Shown here: positions 17,163 through 25,113 of the stretch, piece after piece
Layout of the letters: each line of letters opens with the position of its first letter
Numbering within the stretch: position 1 is the first letter of the stretch
DNA from: Bacillota bacterium
GTDB lineage: Bacteria; Bacillota; Clostridia; Christensenellales; Borkfalkiaceae
NCBI GenBank assembly: GCA_003343995.1
Contig: QAKE01000014.1
Span: forward strand, 1-64,000
Length of the DNA: 64,000 nucleotides
Direction of reading: 5' to 3'
Position numbers and translations under genes: made by a program
The notes under the pieces: model-generated
What the model saw: the letters and a program-made list of their open reading frames with translations, nothing else
The model's database searches: none
What the model was told of the DNA's origin: nothing

Positions 17163-18479
17163 TCAGTCTTTGTCGTTGAGGCACGCGATGCCGGGGAGCA
17201 CCTTGCCCTCGAAGAGTTCGAGCGACGCGCCGCCGCCGGTGGAAATGTGCGTCATTTTATCGGCAAAGCCGAGCTGCTTGACCGCCGCCGCGGAATCGCC
17301 GCCGCCGATGATGGTGGTTGCGCCCTTCGCGTCCGCAAGCGCCTTCGCCACGGCAACCGTGCCCTTCGCCAGCGTGGGGTTTTCAAACACGCCCATGGGC
17401 CCGTTCCAGATGACGGTCTTTGCGTTGGAAACTTCCGCCGCGAAGAGTTTTTCCGTTTCCGGTCCGATATCCAGCCCCATTTCGTCGGCGGGAATTTCCT
17501 TCGCCGAGCACACCTTTACGTCGATTTCCGCGTCGATGGGGTTCGGGAAAGCCTTCGCCGTGACGGCGTCGACGGGCAGAAGCAGTTTTTTGCCGAGCTC
17601 TTTCGCCTTGTTCATCATGTCCTTGCAGTAGCCGATTTGCTCGTCGTCCACCAAGGATTTGCCGACTTCGCAGCCCTGCGCCTTCAAAAAGGTATACGCC
17701 ATGCCGCCGCCGATGACGAGGGTATCGCATTTTTCCAACAGGTTGGAAATGACCTTCAGCTTGTCGGCGACCTTCGCGCCGCCCAAAATCGCCACGAAGG
17801 GACGAACGGGGTGCTCCAGCGCGTCCGCCATAACGGAGAGTTCCTTTTCGATCAAAAAGCCGCAGACCGCGGTTTTCACCAGACCGTATTCCGCGATCGC
17901 CGCGGTGGTCGCGTGCGAGCGGTGCGCCGTACCGAAGGCGTCGTTCACATAGATATCGCAGAACGCCGCGAGCTTTTTGCAGAGTTCTTCATCCCGCTTT
18001 TCTTCACCCGCCTCGAAACGGGTGTTTTCCAAAAGAACCACGTCGCCGTCCTTCATCGCGGCAACGGCGGCGGAGGCGCTTTCGCCCACGACGTCGGTGG
18101 CGAACACGACTTTCTTGCCGAGTTTTTCGGAAAGTTTTTCCGCGACGGGGCGCAAAGAGAACTTCGCCTTGTCCTTCATCGCCTTTTTCAGGTATTCTTC
18201 CTTCGCTGCCGCCTGCTCGTTTTCCGGCAGGGCGGCGACGGCTGCCTTTTCCTTTTTATTGAGCCCGAACCCCGCGGTCAACACATTGTGCGGCTTGCCG
18301 AGGTGCGAACACAAAATCACTTTCGCGCCGTGCTCCATTAAATATTGAATGGTGGGCAGCGCGCCGTCGATGCGGTTTTCGTCGGTGATCGCGCCGTCTT
18401 TCATGGGCACGTTGAAATCCACCCTTACAAGACAGCGTTTGCCTTTTACGTCTACGTCCTTAATCGATTTTTTATTCAT
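17163..18479 (-). CDS. pgk: Phosphoglycerate kinase with an insertion
   Basis: 438 residues, about 40 longer than usual. Family motifs are present: VRVDFNVP near 18-25, SHLGKP near 58-63, RFEAGEEK, WNGPMGVFE, and the nucleotide-binding GGGDSAAA near the C-terminus. The extra length is a Lys/Ala/Glu-rich stretch at about residues 64-105, between the SHLGKP loop and FSLRPVAEKL. It makes ATP from 1,3-bisphosphoglycerate. GGAGGA precedes ATG at 18479. Promoter at 18560-18588. Confidence 0.97.
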   Translation of the reverse strand: MNKKSIKDVDVKGKRCLVRVDFNVPMKDGAITDENRIDGALPTIQYLMEHGAKVILCSHLGKPHNVLTAGFGLNKKEKAAVAALPENEQAAAKEEYLKKAMKDKAKFSLRPVAEKLSEKLGKKVVFATDVVGESASAAVAAMKDGDVVLLENTRFEAGEEKRDEELCKKLAAFCDIYVNDAFGTAHRSHATTAAIAEYGLVKTAVCGFLIEKELSVMADALEHPVRPFVAILGGAKVADKLKVISNLLEKCDTLVIGGGMAYTFLKAQGCEVGKSLVDDEQIGYCKDMMNKAKELGKKLLLPVDAVTAKAFPNPIDAEIDVKVCSAKEIPADEMGLDIGPETEKLFAAEVSNAKTVIWNGPMGVFENPTLAKGTVAVAKALADAKGATTIIGGGDSAAAVKQLGFADKMTHISTGGGASLELFEGKVLPGIACLNDKD

Positions 18480-18492
18480 AAAAAACTCCTCC

Positions 18493-18577
18493 GTTTTTAT
18501 TTCCTTCCACGGGTTATTTTCGTAAAATTATCCCGCAAAACTTTTTCCTTTCACGGGATATTTTAGTAAATTATCCG
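18493..18577 (-). repeat. Imperfect tandem duplication in pgk leader
   Basis: Two adjacent units of about 43 bases on the minus strand, each reading GCGG(G)ATAATTT..AC(T/G)AAAATA, then CCCGTG(A/G)AAGGAAA. The first unit contains the -10 box; the second lies in the transcribed leader. About four bases in five match between units. Confidence 0.65.
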
Positions 18578-18588
18578 CGTTTTGTCAA
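18560..18588 (-). promoter_or_regulatory. Promoter of pgk-tpiA
   Basis: Minus strand TTGACA (18588-18583), 17-base spacer, TAAAAT (18565-18560). Leader to ATG is about 75 bases. Confidence 0.75.
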
Positions 18589-18622
18589 ATCAATTCGCTT
18601 AAAAAAAGCAAATCGCGCGATT

Positions 18623-19111
18623 TTAGCGTTTCGGGATTTCCCCCGCGCGTTTCAGGTGCGGATAGGAAAGCTGCCGCAAAGCCTCGTATACGCCGGTGCA
18701 AACCGAGTTGCCGAGGTTGAGCGAACGGCTTTCGTCTATCATGGGAATACGCACGCACTCATCGTAATGCGCGGCGAGCAAGTCCTCGGGCAGTCCCTTC
18801 GTTTCCTTGCCGAAAACGAGAAAATCGCCGTCGGAATACTTTACGTCGCTATGCGTGTTTTCCGCTTTCGTGGAAAAATACCAGAAGTTGTGTTCTTTCG
18901 AGAACTTGTCCAACACCTCGCCGAAGGAATCGTAATACGAAATATCGACCAAATGCCAATAATCGAGCCCCGCGCGCTTGAGATGCTTGTCCGTCACCTC
19001 GAAGCCGAGGGGGCGCACGAGGTGCAGTTTACTGCCCGTAGCGGCGCACGTCCTCACGACGTTGCCGGTGTTCTGCGGGATTTCCGGTTCTACCAAAACG
19101 ATGTTGAGCAT
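18623..19111 (-). CDS. trmL: tRNA (cytidine(34)-2'-O)-methyltransferase
   Basis: 162 residues of the SPOUT methyltransferase family. Start MLNIVLVEPEIPQNTGN and LVRPLGFE match TrmL/YibK, followed by the knotted C-terminal motifs FGKETKGLP and RSLNLGNSV. It 2'-O-methylates the wobble nucleotide of certain leucine tRNAs. Start at 19111 fits the family; a longer in-frame extension overlaps the upstream gene. It follows the nitrilase-like gene by 16 bases. A short AT-rich stem after the stop may act as terminator. Confidence 0.93.
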   Translation of the reverse strand: MLNIVLVEPEIPQNTGNVVRTCAATGSKLHLVRPLGFEVTDKHLKRAGLDYWHLVDISYYDSFGEVLDKFSKEHNFWYFSTKAENTHSDVKYSDGDFLVFGKETKGLPEDLLAAHYDECVRIPMIDESRSLNLGNSVCTGVYEALRQLSYPHLKRAGEIPKR

Positions 19112-19127
19112 ATTGTTTATATCCTTT

Positions 19128-19799
19128 TTATGATTGTTCGAAATAAAAGCCGCGCCTTCTGGTGCTGATTTTGTGATAGTCCTTGACGAGCTTGACATTG
19201 AACTCGTTCACGTCCCTGCGGGAGGAATACATCACCTCGCCGCTCACCCCCGCCGCGCTGACGAACTGCTCGGCGACGAGCACCACCGGCACGCCGCAGG
19301 AAAAAGCGGAAGAACGCGCCATGATCTCCGTCATCGAGGACACGGGGCGGTTGTAAACGCACACGATAAAGTCGGCGTCGCTTAAAGAAAGCACCTTCGC
19401 CGCCTCGGAAAAATACACGTCGTCGGCGACGAGCAGACCGATTCTGCCCGCGCCCGTATCGTACACGCGGAAACCGCCGCCCGCGCGGAATTCGCTTTCG
19501 TCGAGGGAATACGCCGCATCGCTCACGCCGAGGATGCGCCCCTTTTCCGCGATGACCGCCGAATGGCGGAACACCCCGTAAGTATCGGTATCGCAGCCGG
19601 AGATGACCACGCCCCCCGTCGCTTTGGAAAGCCCCGCCACGTCGTGGAAGATTTCCGTTTTGCCCTCCAGCTCGCTCTTATAGCTCACCAGCCCCAGACC
19701 GTTGAACCCGAACGCCAGCACGCCGCACTTGCCCGTATTTTCCAGTTTTTCCGCCCAGAAGGCGTTCAGACTGCCGCCCGTCACCACACACGCTTTCAA
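19128..19799 (-). CDS. Nitrilase-superfamily protein lacking catalytic residues
   Basis: About 223 residues from TTG at 19799, the first plausible start after the dus stop; the upstream part of the open frame is a shadow of dus. The carbon-nitrogen hydrolase fold is recognisable (YDTGAGRIGLLVADDVYFSEAAKVLSL, cited only in part: strand GRIGLLVADDVYF). The position of the catalytic Cys in the usual G-x-x-x-C-Y-D motif is Ala. The Glu of the first motif (usually FPE) and the central Lys are also not seen. It is therefore probably a non-catalytic relative, short for the family. Start codon is uncertain. It sits in the spoVT-mazG-dus-trmL row. Confidence 0.65.
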   Translation of the reverse strand: MKACVVTGGSLNAFWAEKLENTGKCGVLAFGFNGLGLVSYKSELEGKTEIFHDVAGLSKATGGVVISGCDTDTYGVFRHSAVIAEKGRILGVSDAAYSLDESEFRAGGGFRVYDTGAGRIGLLVADDVYFSEAAKVLSLSDADFIVCVYNRPVSSMTEIMARSSAFSCGVPVVLVAEQFVSAAGVSGEVMYSSRRDVNEFNVKLVKDYHKISTRRRGFYFEQS

Positions 19800-19855
19800 A
19801 TCGCCGCACCCCGCATTTTCGCTATTTACAGTATATTTGCGGGCGGGGAAATATG

Positions 19856-20797
19856 TTACGCTTTGCGCCCTTTCAACAGCGCGAGGATTTCTTCGCAGGA
19901 AGAAACCTGCGTGAAGGCGCGTTTCCACTCCTTTTCCCCCGCGACACCCTTCAAATACTGCGGCATGACCTTGCGGAAATTCACCGCGATGCGCCGATCC
20001 TCGAAACGGGTTTGCAAAAGCTCCAGCTGGCGGGAAACGACGGTATACAAATCGAAAGCATACTCTCTTTCGAGTATTTCCGAAAAGAGATAGGGCTTCG
20101 CCAGCGCGCCGCGGGCGACCATCACGCCGTCCGCGCCGGTTTTTTCCATCATCGTTTCCGCGTCGGCGCGGCTGAATATCCCGCCGTTGGCGATGACGGG
20201 CACGTTTACGGCGTTCTTCACCCGCGCGATTTCGTCGAAATGCACCTCCCCCGCGTAGTAATCGGGGCGGTAGCGCCCGTGCACGGTAATGAGCTTCACC
20301 CCCGCGCCCTCCGCCATTTTTGCAAACTCGACGGCGACGCTTTTGCCCCGCTCTGCGCCGAGGCGGATTTTCACCGTGACGTTGCGCCCCGTGGAGCACA
20401 TGGCGGTTAAAATCTTTTCCGCTTTGGGCAAATCGTTCAACAGCGCGCTGCCCGCGCCGTTGCCGTAAATTTTCGGCACGGGACAGCCCATATTCACGTC
20501 GATCACGTCGAAGGGCGCCAGCTCCTCGCGCAAAACCGCCTCCTTCATCAGCGCGGCGTCGCTGCCGAACAGCTGAACGCCCTTGATCTTTTCGTCGGGC
20601 GCGGTGTACAAAAGCTCCTTCGTCGCCTTGCTGTTATACAGCAAGCCGTTGGCACTCACCATCTCCGTAAAGGCGAGCCCCGCCCCGTATCCCGCGCAAA
20701 TACTGCGGAACGCGAAATCGGTATACCCCGCGAGCGGCGCCAAAAACACGTTGTTTTCCGCAACGGCGCTGCCGATTTTAACGCTTTTTGGCTTCAT
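19856..20797 (-). CDS. dus: tRNA-dihydrouridine synthase
   Basis: 313 residues. FMN-dependent TIM barrel with LAPLAGYTDFAFR near the start, NMGCPVPKI with the catalytic Cys near residue 92, HGRYRPDYY, and NGGIFSRADA. It reduces uridine to dihydrouridine in tRNA D-loops. ATG at 20797 overlaps the 3' end of mazG by 20 bases, so the two are coupled. Subfamily (DusB-like) not certain. Confidence 0.93.
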   Translation of the reverse strand: MKPKSVKIGSAVAENNVFLAPLAGYTDFAFRSICAGYGAGLAFTEMVSANGLLYNSKATKELLYTAPDEKIKGVQLFGSDAALMKEAVLREELAPFDVIDVNMGCPVPKIYGNGAGSALLNDLPKAEKILTAMCSTGRNVTVKIRLGAERGKSVAVEFAKMAEGAGVKLITVHGRYRPDYYAGEVHFDEIARVKNAVNVPVIANGGIFSRADAETMMEKTGADGVMVARGALAKPYLFSEILEREYAFDLYTVVSRQLELLQTRFEDRRIAVNFRKVMPQYLKGVAGEKEWKRAFTQVSSCEEILALLKGRKA

Positions 20798-21602
20798 TAT
20801 AGTAACCGTCCAGCTCCTTTGCGGAAAGCTCGTCCAGCTTTTTGCCGTCGGCAAGCGCGAGTTTTTCCGTTTCGATAAAGCGGGAAATAAACTTTTCCGT
20901 GGACGCGGCGAGCGCGCGTTCGCTTTCCACCCCCGCAAAGCGCAGCAGATTGACCGCCGCGAAAAGCAGATCGCCCCCTTCTTCCGCGATATGCGCCCCG
21001 TCGCCCTCCGCCAGCGCGGCGGCGAATTCCTCCGTTTCCTCCTTGAGTTTGCCGAACACGTCCCCTATGTTTTCAAATTCAAAATTGAATTTGGCGGCGC
21101 GTTTTTGCACCTTTTCGGCGCGCAAAAGCGCGGGAAGAGTTTCCGGCACGTCCTTCACCCGTTCCCCCGCGCTTTCGAGATGTTTTTCCTTATATTTATT
21201 CTTTTCCCACGCTTTGAGCGCGCCGTCGGAATCTTTCACCCTGTCCGCGCCGAAGATATGCGTATGGCGGGAAAGCATTTTCACGCACTCCGCGTCGATG
21301 ACGTCCTGCATGGTGAACGAGCCTTCCTCTTCCCCCATCACCGCGTGGAACACCGACTGCAAAATCACGTCGCCCGCCTCCTCCGTCATCTTTTCGGCGC
21401 TCTTTTTCTTCACCGCGTCGATGAGCTCGTACGCCTCCTCGATCAAACAGATCTCGATGCTCTCGTGCGTCTGTTCCCTGTCCCACGGGCAGCCGTCGGG
21501 GGAACGGAGATACCGGATGATATCCGTTAAATCCTCGAAAGTAAAGTGCTCTTTACTCACGATTCGCTTTATATTTTCGGGTAAATCCTGCCGCAGTTCC
21601 AA
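20778..21602 (-). CDS. mazG: MazG nucleoside triphosphate pyrophosphohydrolase
   Basis: 274 residues. LRSPDGCPWDREQTHESI at the N-terminus with EEAYELIDA and EEAGDVILQ acidic motifs, and a second MazG half with EEGGDLLFA near residue 215. It hydrolyses (d)NTPs to monophosphates and cleans the nucleotide pool. The TTG start at 21602 is supported by AGGAG; it lies 50 bases inside the flippase gene. A GTG 42 bases later is possible but has no ribosome site. Position after spoVT and the flippase matches yabN in Bacillus. Confidence 0.93.
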   Translation of the reverse strand: MELRQDLPENIKRIVSKEHFTFEDLTDIIRYLRSPDGCPWDREQTHESIEICLIEEAYELIDAVKKKSAEKMTEEAGDVILQSVFHAVMGEEEGSFTMQDVIDAECVKMLSRHTHIFGADRVKDSDGALKAWEKNKYKEKHLESAGERVKDVPETLPALLRAEKVQKRAAKFNFEFENIGDVFGKLKEETEEFAAALAEGDGAHIAEEGGDLLFAAVNLLRFAGVESERALAASTEKFISRFIETEKLALADGKKLDELSAKELDGYYNEAKKR

Positions 21603-22947
21603 AACGTTTCTCCTCTTTCGTCTCGCATTTTTTATTTACCCTTATAATATACACAAAATTTACGATAACCGCAACCAAATAACACACATTTAAGGAAATC
21701 GCCGCGCCGTAAACGTGCATTGCGGCGTCGGGCAGCAGCATGACTTCCAGCGCGATTTTCGCCGCGACGCCCAAACCCATGCCGAGCAGCGGGGCGTACG
21801 CCTTGCCGCGGGCGATGAGCAGGGAGTTTTCCGTCTGCAGCACCGCCATCGTTACGATGGCGGGCGCGAGCAGCTTCAAAAGGTTGATCGCCACGGTTTT
21901 TTCCGCCGCGGGAAGGGAGAAAAAGAGCACCCGCACGATAAAGCGCGGCAGTAGAAAGCACGCGCCGCCCATGCATAGCGCGAGCGCGAGGGTGAGCCAC
22001 AGCGCGAAACAGGGCTTCGCCTTCCCCCCCGAAACGTGCGGCACCGCGGCGACGGCGACGCCGTAGCAAAGCGATACCGGCAGACCGATCACCGCCATCA
22101 CCCCGCCGGAAAACAACCCGTACAGCGCCGTGGCGTTTTCCGAATATCTGCCGACGATGTTGAGGATCAAAAAGCTGTCCGCCGCCTGCGAAACGGGCAG
22201 CAAAATGCCGACGAGCGTGACGGGCAGGCAGATTTTGACGATGCTCTTTAACGATTCTTTCGCGCCCGCCGTCTGCGTAAAATCGCCGCGCGCCTTCCAA
22301 AACCCCTTCTTTCTGCCGCGGCGGTAGGTGAAATAAAGCTGCGCGAGCGCCGCGATTTCGCTGAGCGTTACGGCGGCTGCCGAGCCCGCGGCGGCGGCCG
22401 CCGCGTCGGGCATGAGGAGCGCCGCGAACGCCAGCCCGAAAATCAGCTTTACCGCCTGTTCTACGATTTGCGACAGCGCGGTGGGCGCCATTTTCATGTA
22501 GCCTTGAAAATAGCCGCGGAAACACGAAAGGAGCGCCACGAAGAGCACCGCCGGCGCGAGGGCGACGTAAGCGTTTGCCGCCAGCGCGTTGCCTTGCGCC
22601 CGCGCGAGCGGGCGGGAAAACGCCGCCATCGAAAGCGCCGCGAAAAAGCCCGCGGCGAGCATGGCGAAAAGCGCGGTTTTGAGCAGCGCGGGATTTTTAT
22701 ATTCCTCCCCCGCCGCCACGTTTTCCGAAACGAGCTTGCTCAGCCCGCACGGCAGCCCCGCGCCCGCGAAATCCAATAAAATACAGTACACGGGGAATAC
22801 CATCTGGTATAACCCCAGCCCCGCGCCGCCCAGAATGTTGGCGAGCGGAATACGGTAAAACGCCCCTAAAAGTTTCGCCCCGAAACTGCCCGCCGAAAGA
22901 ACCGCCGCGTTGCCGAGCAGGCGTTTTTCACTCGAACTTGCGCGCAA
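21553..22947 (-). CDS. MOP-family lipid flippase (SpoVB/YabM/MurJ-like)
   Basis: 464 residues with about 14 hydrophobic segments and the N-terminal signature of polysaccharide-export flippases (GSFGAKLLGAFYRIPLANI, GLGLYQMVFP). Such proteins move lipid-linked sugars, such as lipid II or spore cortex precursors, across the membrane. Located immediately after spoVT (20-base overlap) and before mazG, the order of spoVT-yabM-yabN in Bacillus, which favours a sporulation or envelope role. Paralogue identity is not resolvable. Confidence 0.88.
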   Translation of the reverse strand: MRASSSEKRLLGNAAVLSAGSFGAKLLGAFYRIPLANILGGAGLGLYQMVFPVYCILLDFAGAGLPCGLSKLVSENVAAGEEYKNPALLKTALFAMLAAGFFAALSMAAFSRPLARAQGNALAANAYVALAPAVLFVALLSCFRGYFQGYMKMAPTALSQIVEQAVKLIFGLAFAALLMPDAAAAAAGSAAAVTLSEIAALAQLYFTYRRGRKKGFWKARGDFTQTAGAKESLKSIVKICLPVTLVGILLPVSQAADSFLILNIVGRYSENATALYGLFSGGVMAVIGLPVSLCYGVAVAAVPHVSGGKAKPCFALWLTLALALCMGGACFLLPRFIVRVLFFSLPAAEKTVAINLLKLLAPAIVTMAVLQTENSLLIARGKAYAPLLGMGLGVAAKIALEVMLLPDAAMHVYGAAISLNVCYLVAVIVNFVYIIRVNKKCETKEEKRFGTAAGFTRKYKANRE

Positions 22948-23467
22948 GAAACGCCGCCCCCAACTGCAATAATTTCACGTCGCCGCCGTCGAACGCCGCA
23001 TCCTTGTTTTCGTCGAGCAGAACCACGCCGCCCGCGACCTCGCCGTTTTGCAGAATCGGCACGATCACCTGACTGACGAACTGCTCCATGCCGCGCGCAA
23101 GGGGCGCGGCGTTGCCGGTATCGCCGTTGATGAGCACGCTTTTGCGCTCCTTCAGGCGGGCGGTAAACGCCGGCGTGAGGGGCGCGCCGACAAATTCGGA
23201 CAGCTTTTCGTCGGAAATGCACACGATTTTTTCGTTATCGGCGAGCGCGCACACCCTGCCGGTGACCAGCTCCGCCGCCCGCGCGAACTCCATGCCCTCC
23301 GTTTCCAATCCCTCCACGGGGGAATATTTGCGAAATATAAGCGCGTCCTTTTCGGTAAAGATCTCCATGGGCGTGCCCACGTTCAAACGCAGCGTTTTTC
23401 TCAACTCCATGGGGATAACCACCCTGCCCAACTCGTCGATACGCCGCACGATTCCCGTTGCTTTCAT
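22928..23467 (-). CDS. spoVT: Stage V sporulation protein T
   Basis: 179 residues. AbrB-type DNA-binding domain at 1-50 (MKATGIVRRIDELGRVVIP start) and a C-terminal GAF-like domain (about 60-178). SpoVT is a forespore transcription factor tuning sigma-G genes. The start at 23467 fits the family; an in-frame extension of 22 residues is a leader artefact. Its ribosome site AAAAGGAG lies in a hairpin (see 23478-23522). It heads the operon with the flippase, mazG, dus, the nitrilase-like gene and trmL. Confidence 0.96.
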   Translation of the reverse strand: MKATGIVRRIDELGRVVIPMELRKTLRLNVGTPMEIFTEKDALIFRKYSPVEGLETEGMEFARAAELVTGRVCALADNEKIVCISDEKLSEFVGAPLTPAFTARLKERKSVLINGDTGNAAPLARGMEQFVSQVIVPILQNGEVAGGVVLLDENKDAAFDGGDVKLLQLGAAFLARKFE

Positions 23468-23477
23468 ACAATAAAAA

Positions 23478-23522
23478 CTCCTTTTCTTTTTACTTAGCGT
23501 TTGCAAAAGGAGCTTTTCTATA
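23478..23522 (-). promoter_or_regulatory. Hairpin covering the spoVT ribosome site
   Basis: CTCCTTTT (minus 23522-23515) is perfectly complementary to AAAAGGAG (minus 23485-23478), the spoVT Shine-Dalgarno, with a 29-base loop; TTTTTATT follows. It could act as weak terminator/attenuator or as translational lock. Confidence 0.5.
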
Positions 23523-23542
23523 CGCAAAAACAACGTATTCCG

Positions 23543-23752
23543 TCAATCGTTTTCCCTGCCGAGCAAATAATCTATACTCACCTCGAAATAATCCGCCAAA
23601 GCCCACAACCGCTCGTAGCTCGCCCGCCGTTCGCCGCGCACCCACATGCCGATTTCGCGCATATCGATACCGGTCTGCCGAGCCAGCCGCGTTTGGTTCA
23701 GCCCCAGCTCTTTCATCAGATCTTTCAGCCGCTCCGCAAATATTATTTTCAT
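23543..23752 (-). CDS. Small XRE-type helix-turn-helix protein
   Basis: 69 residues from ATG at 23752 behind AAGGAGG; the 38-residue upstream extension has no ribosome site. Helix-turn-helix LNQTRLARQTGIDMREIGMW (about 19-38) with the usual DYFEVSIDYLLGR ending. Probably a cytoplasmic repressor of unknown targets. It lies between minE and spoVT on the same strand; a terminator-like hairpin separates it from spoVT. Its tail resembles the XRE protein at 49895. Confidence 0.85.
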   Translation of the reverse strand: MKIIFAERLKDLMKELGLNQTRLARQTGIDMREIGMWVRGERRASYERLWALADYFEVSIDYLLGREND

Positions 23753-23830
23753 AACCGCCTCCTTGTTGCGTATTGCGGAAATATTATAGCAAATAATCGA
23801 AAGCGGCGGACAAAGTAGCGCCATGGGGCT

Positions 23831-23860
23831 AAAAAAACTCCCGCAAACGAGCGGGAGTTC
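23831..23860 (-). terminator. Intrinsic terminator after minE
   Basis: Stem ACTCCCGC / GCGGGAGT (23838-23859) followed on the minus strand by seven T. Confidence 0.85.
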
Positions 23861-23871
23861 ATTCATATCGT

Positions 23872-24108
23872 TTATTTCGGCACGACGCCGAAGGGCTTCA
23901 GACGGAAGGCGATTGCCTCTACCTGCACGAGATAATATCCGTTTTCCTTGACCACACGCATCTGCGGCGAGGTTTTCAAATCGAAATAATCGCTTAAAAG
24001 CGACGTTAAATCGGCGGTGATCAGCTCGTCGAAATTGTCCGCCACGTTCAATCGGTCGGTTTCCAAAACGGTTTTGAGCCGCGTGAGTTCTCCGTTCAGC
24101 TTGCTCAT
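23872..24108 (-). CDS. minE: Cell division topological specificity factor MinE
   Basis: 78 residues. The C-terminal dimerisation domain is clear (RLKTVLETDRLN at about 11-22, then alternating strands to the end). The N-terminal membrane-binding/anti-MinCD segment is shorter than in Proteobacteria. It would drive oscillation or displacement of MinD. Start overlaps the minD stop by four bases. No minC is present in this window. Confidence 0.85.
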   Translation of the reverse strand: MSKLNGELTRLKTVLETDRLNVADNFDELITADLTSLLSDYFDLKTSPQMRVVKENGYYLVQVEAIAFRLKPFGVVPK

Positions 24109-24890
24109 ACGCTCCTCCTCAGCCCCCGCTTGATCTGCCCGAAAAAGCCGGTGTAACGCGCGGTGGCGTCGTAAATGCGGCGGGTGTTTTCCTCCACGTT
24201 CCGCGCGAGGATTCTAAACGCCTTGCCGATGCGGCTGGCTTGCGAAAAGCCCGTGCCGTACAGCATTACGTCGTCCTCGTCCGGCAAAACGCCGATCAGC
24301 GGAATTTTCAAAAGCGATTCCATATCTTTGGGCGAAAGGGTTTTTTCCACCGCCACCAGATCGCCCCGCACGCGGTTTGCCACAAGGGAAACCTTTTCCA
24401 GCCGATAGCTTTTTAATATGGAAACCACCTTGTCGGCGTCCCGCAAGCAGGAAAAGCAGGGCGTGGAAACCAAAATCGCCTCGTCCGCGCAGGACACCGC
24501 GCGGTGAAAGCCCGCGTCCACCCCCGCGGGGCAGTCGAGCAGAAGATAATCGAAGAGCGGCGCAAGGTTTTCCGTTACGACTTTTAAACTCTGCCCCGTC
24601 ATGGACGAGGCGGTTTTCATGCTGTCGGAGGGCAGAACATACAAATTTTTATGCCCGTCCGCCTGAACGAGCGCCTGCTTTACCCGACAGCGCCCCTCTA
24701 AAACGTCGGTAATGTCGTACACCACCTTGTTTTCGACGTTCATCACCACGTCTAAATTGTTCAGCCCGAAATCCACGTCCACCAGCGCGACGCGCGCGCC
24801 CATCAAACTCAAATTCATGCCGAGATTTGCCGCGACGGTGGTTTTGCCGACGCCGCCTTTTCCGGAAGTGATTACAATTTTTCTCGCCAT
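24105..24890 (-). CDS. minD: Septum site-determining ATPase MinD
   Basis: 261 residues. Deviant Walker A KGGVGKTT (about 10-17), conserved DVDFGLNNLD, LLDCPAGVD, and an amphipathic C-terminal helix (FFGQIKRGLRR) for membrane binding. It positions the division septum by recruiting MinC. ATG at 24890 has GGAGG upstream; the longer open frame is rejected. Followed by minE with four-base overlap. Confidence 0.95.
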   Translation of the reverse strand: MARKIVITSGKGGVGKTTVAANLGMNLSLMGARVALVDVDFGLNNLDVVMNVENKVVYDITDVLEGRCRVKQALVQADGHKNLYVLPSDSMKTASSMTGQSLKVVTENLAPLFDYLLLDCPAGVDAGFHRAVSCADEAILVSTPCFSCLRDADKVVSILKSYRLEKVSLVANRVRGDLVAVEKTLSPKDMESLLKIPLIGVLPDEDDVMLYGTGFSQASRIGKAFRILARNVEENTRRIYDATARYTGFFGQIKRGLRRSV

Positions 24891-25025
24891 ACGTTCCTCC
24901 GCGCGTTTCCCGCGCAAAGTTCATTTTAGCGCAAAAACAATCGCAGAAAACTGTCTGTTTAAGAAAAATACCGCGTTATTTTGTCGAAAGTCCCTCCCGT
25001 TCGGCTCGGTTTCATGAAAAACACA

Positions 25026-25072
25026 AGCCGCTCCCTCGCGCGAAAATTAGCGCGAGGGGGCGGCTTTTTTTA
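25026..25072. terminator. Terminator after mreB
   Basis: Stem AGCCGCTCCCTCGCGC / GCGCGAGGGGGCGGCT. The T-run is stronger on the plus strand; on the minus strand a TGTGTTTTT tract follows. Confidence 0.65.
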
Positions 25073-25113
25073 TCGGTTGATAAGCGGCTTTTCCATCCGC
25101 CGGCGGCGGGTAT

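Noticed and set aside
19800..20399. N-terminal extension of the nitrilase-like protein
   Set aside because: The open frame continues through dus in another frame and reads as Arg-rich shadow sequence; the real gene starts at about 19799.
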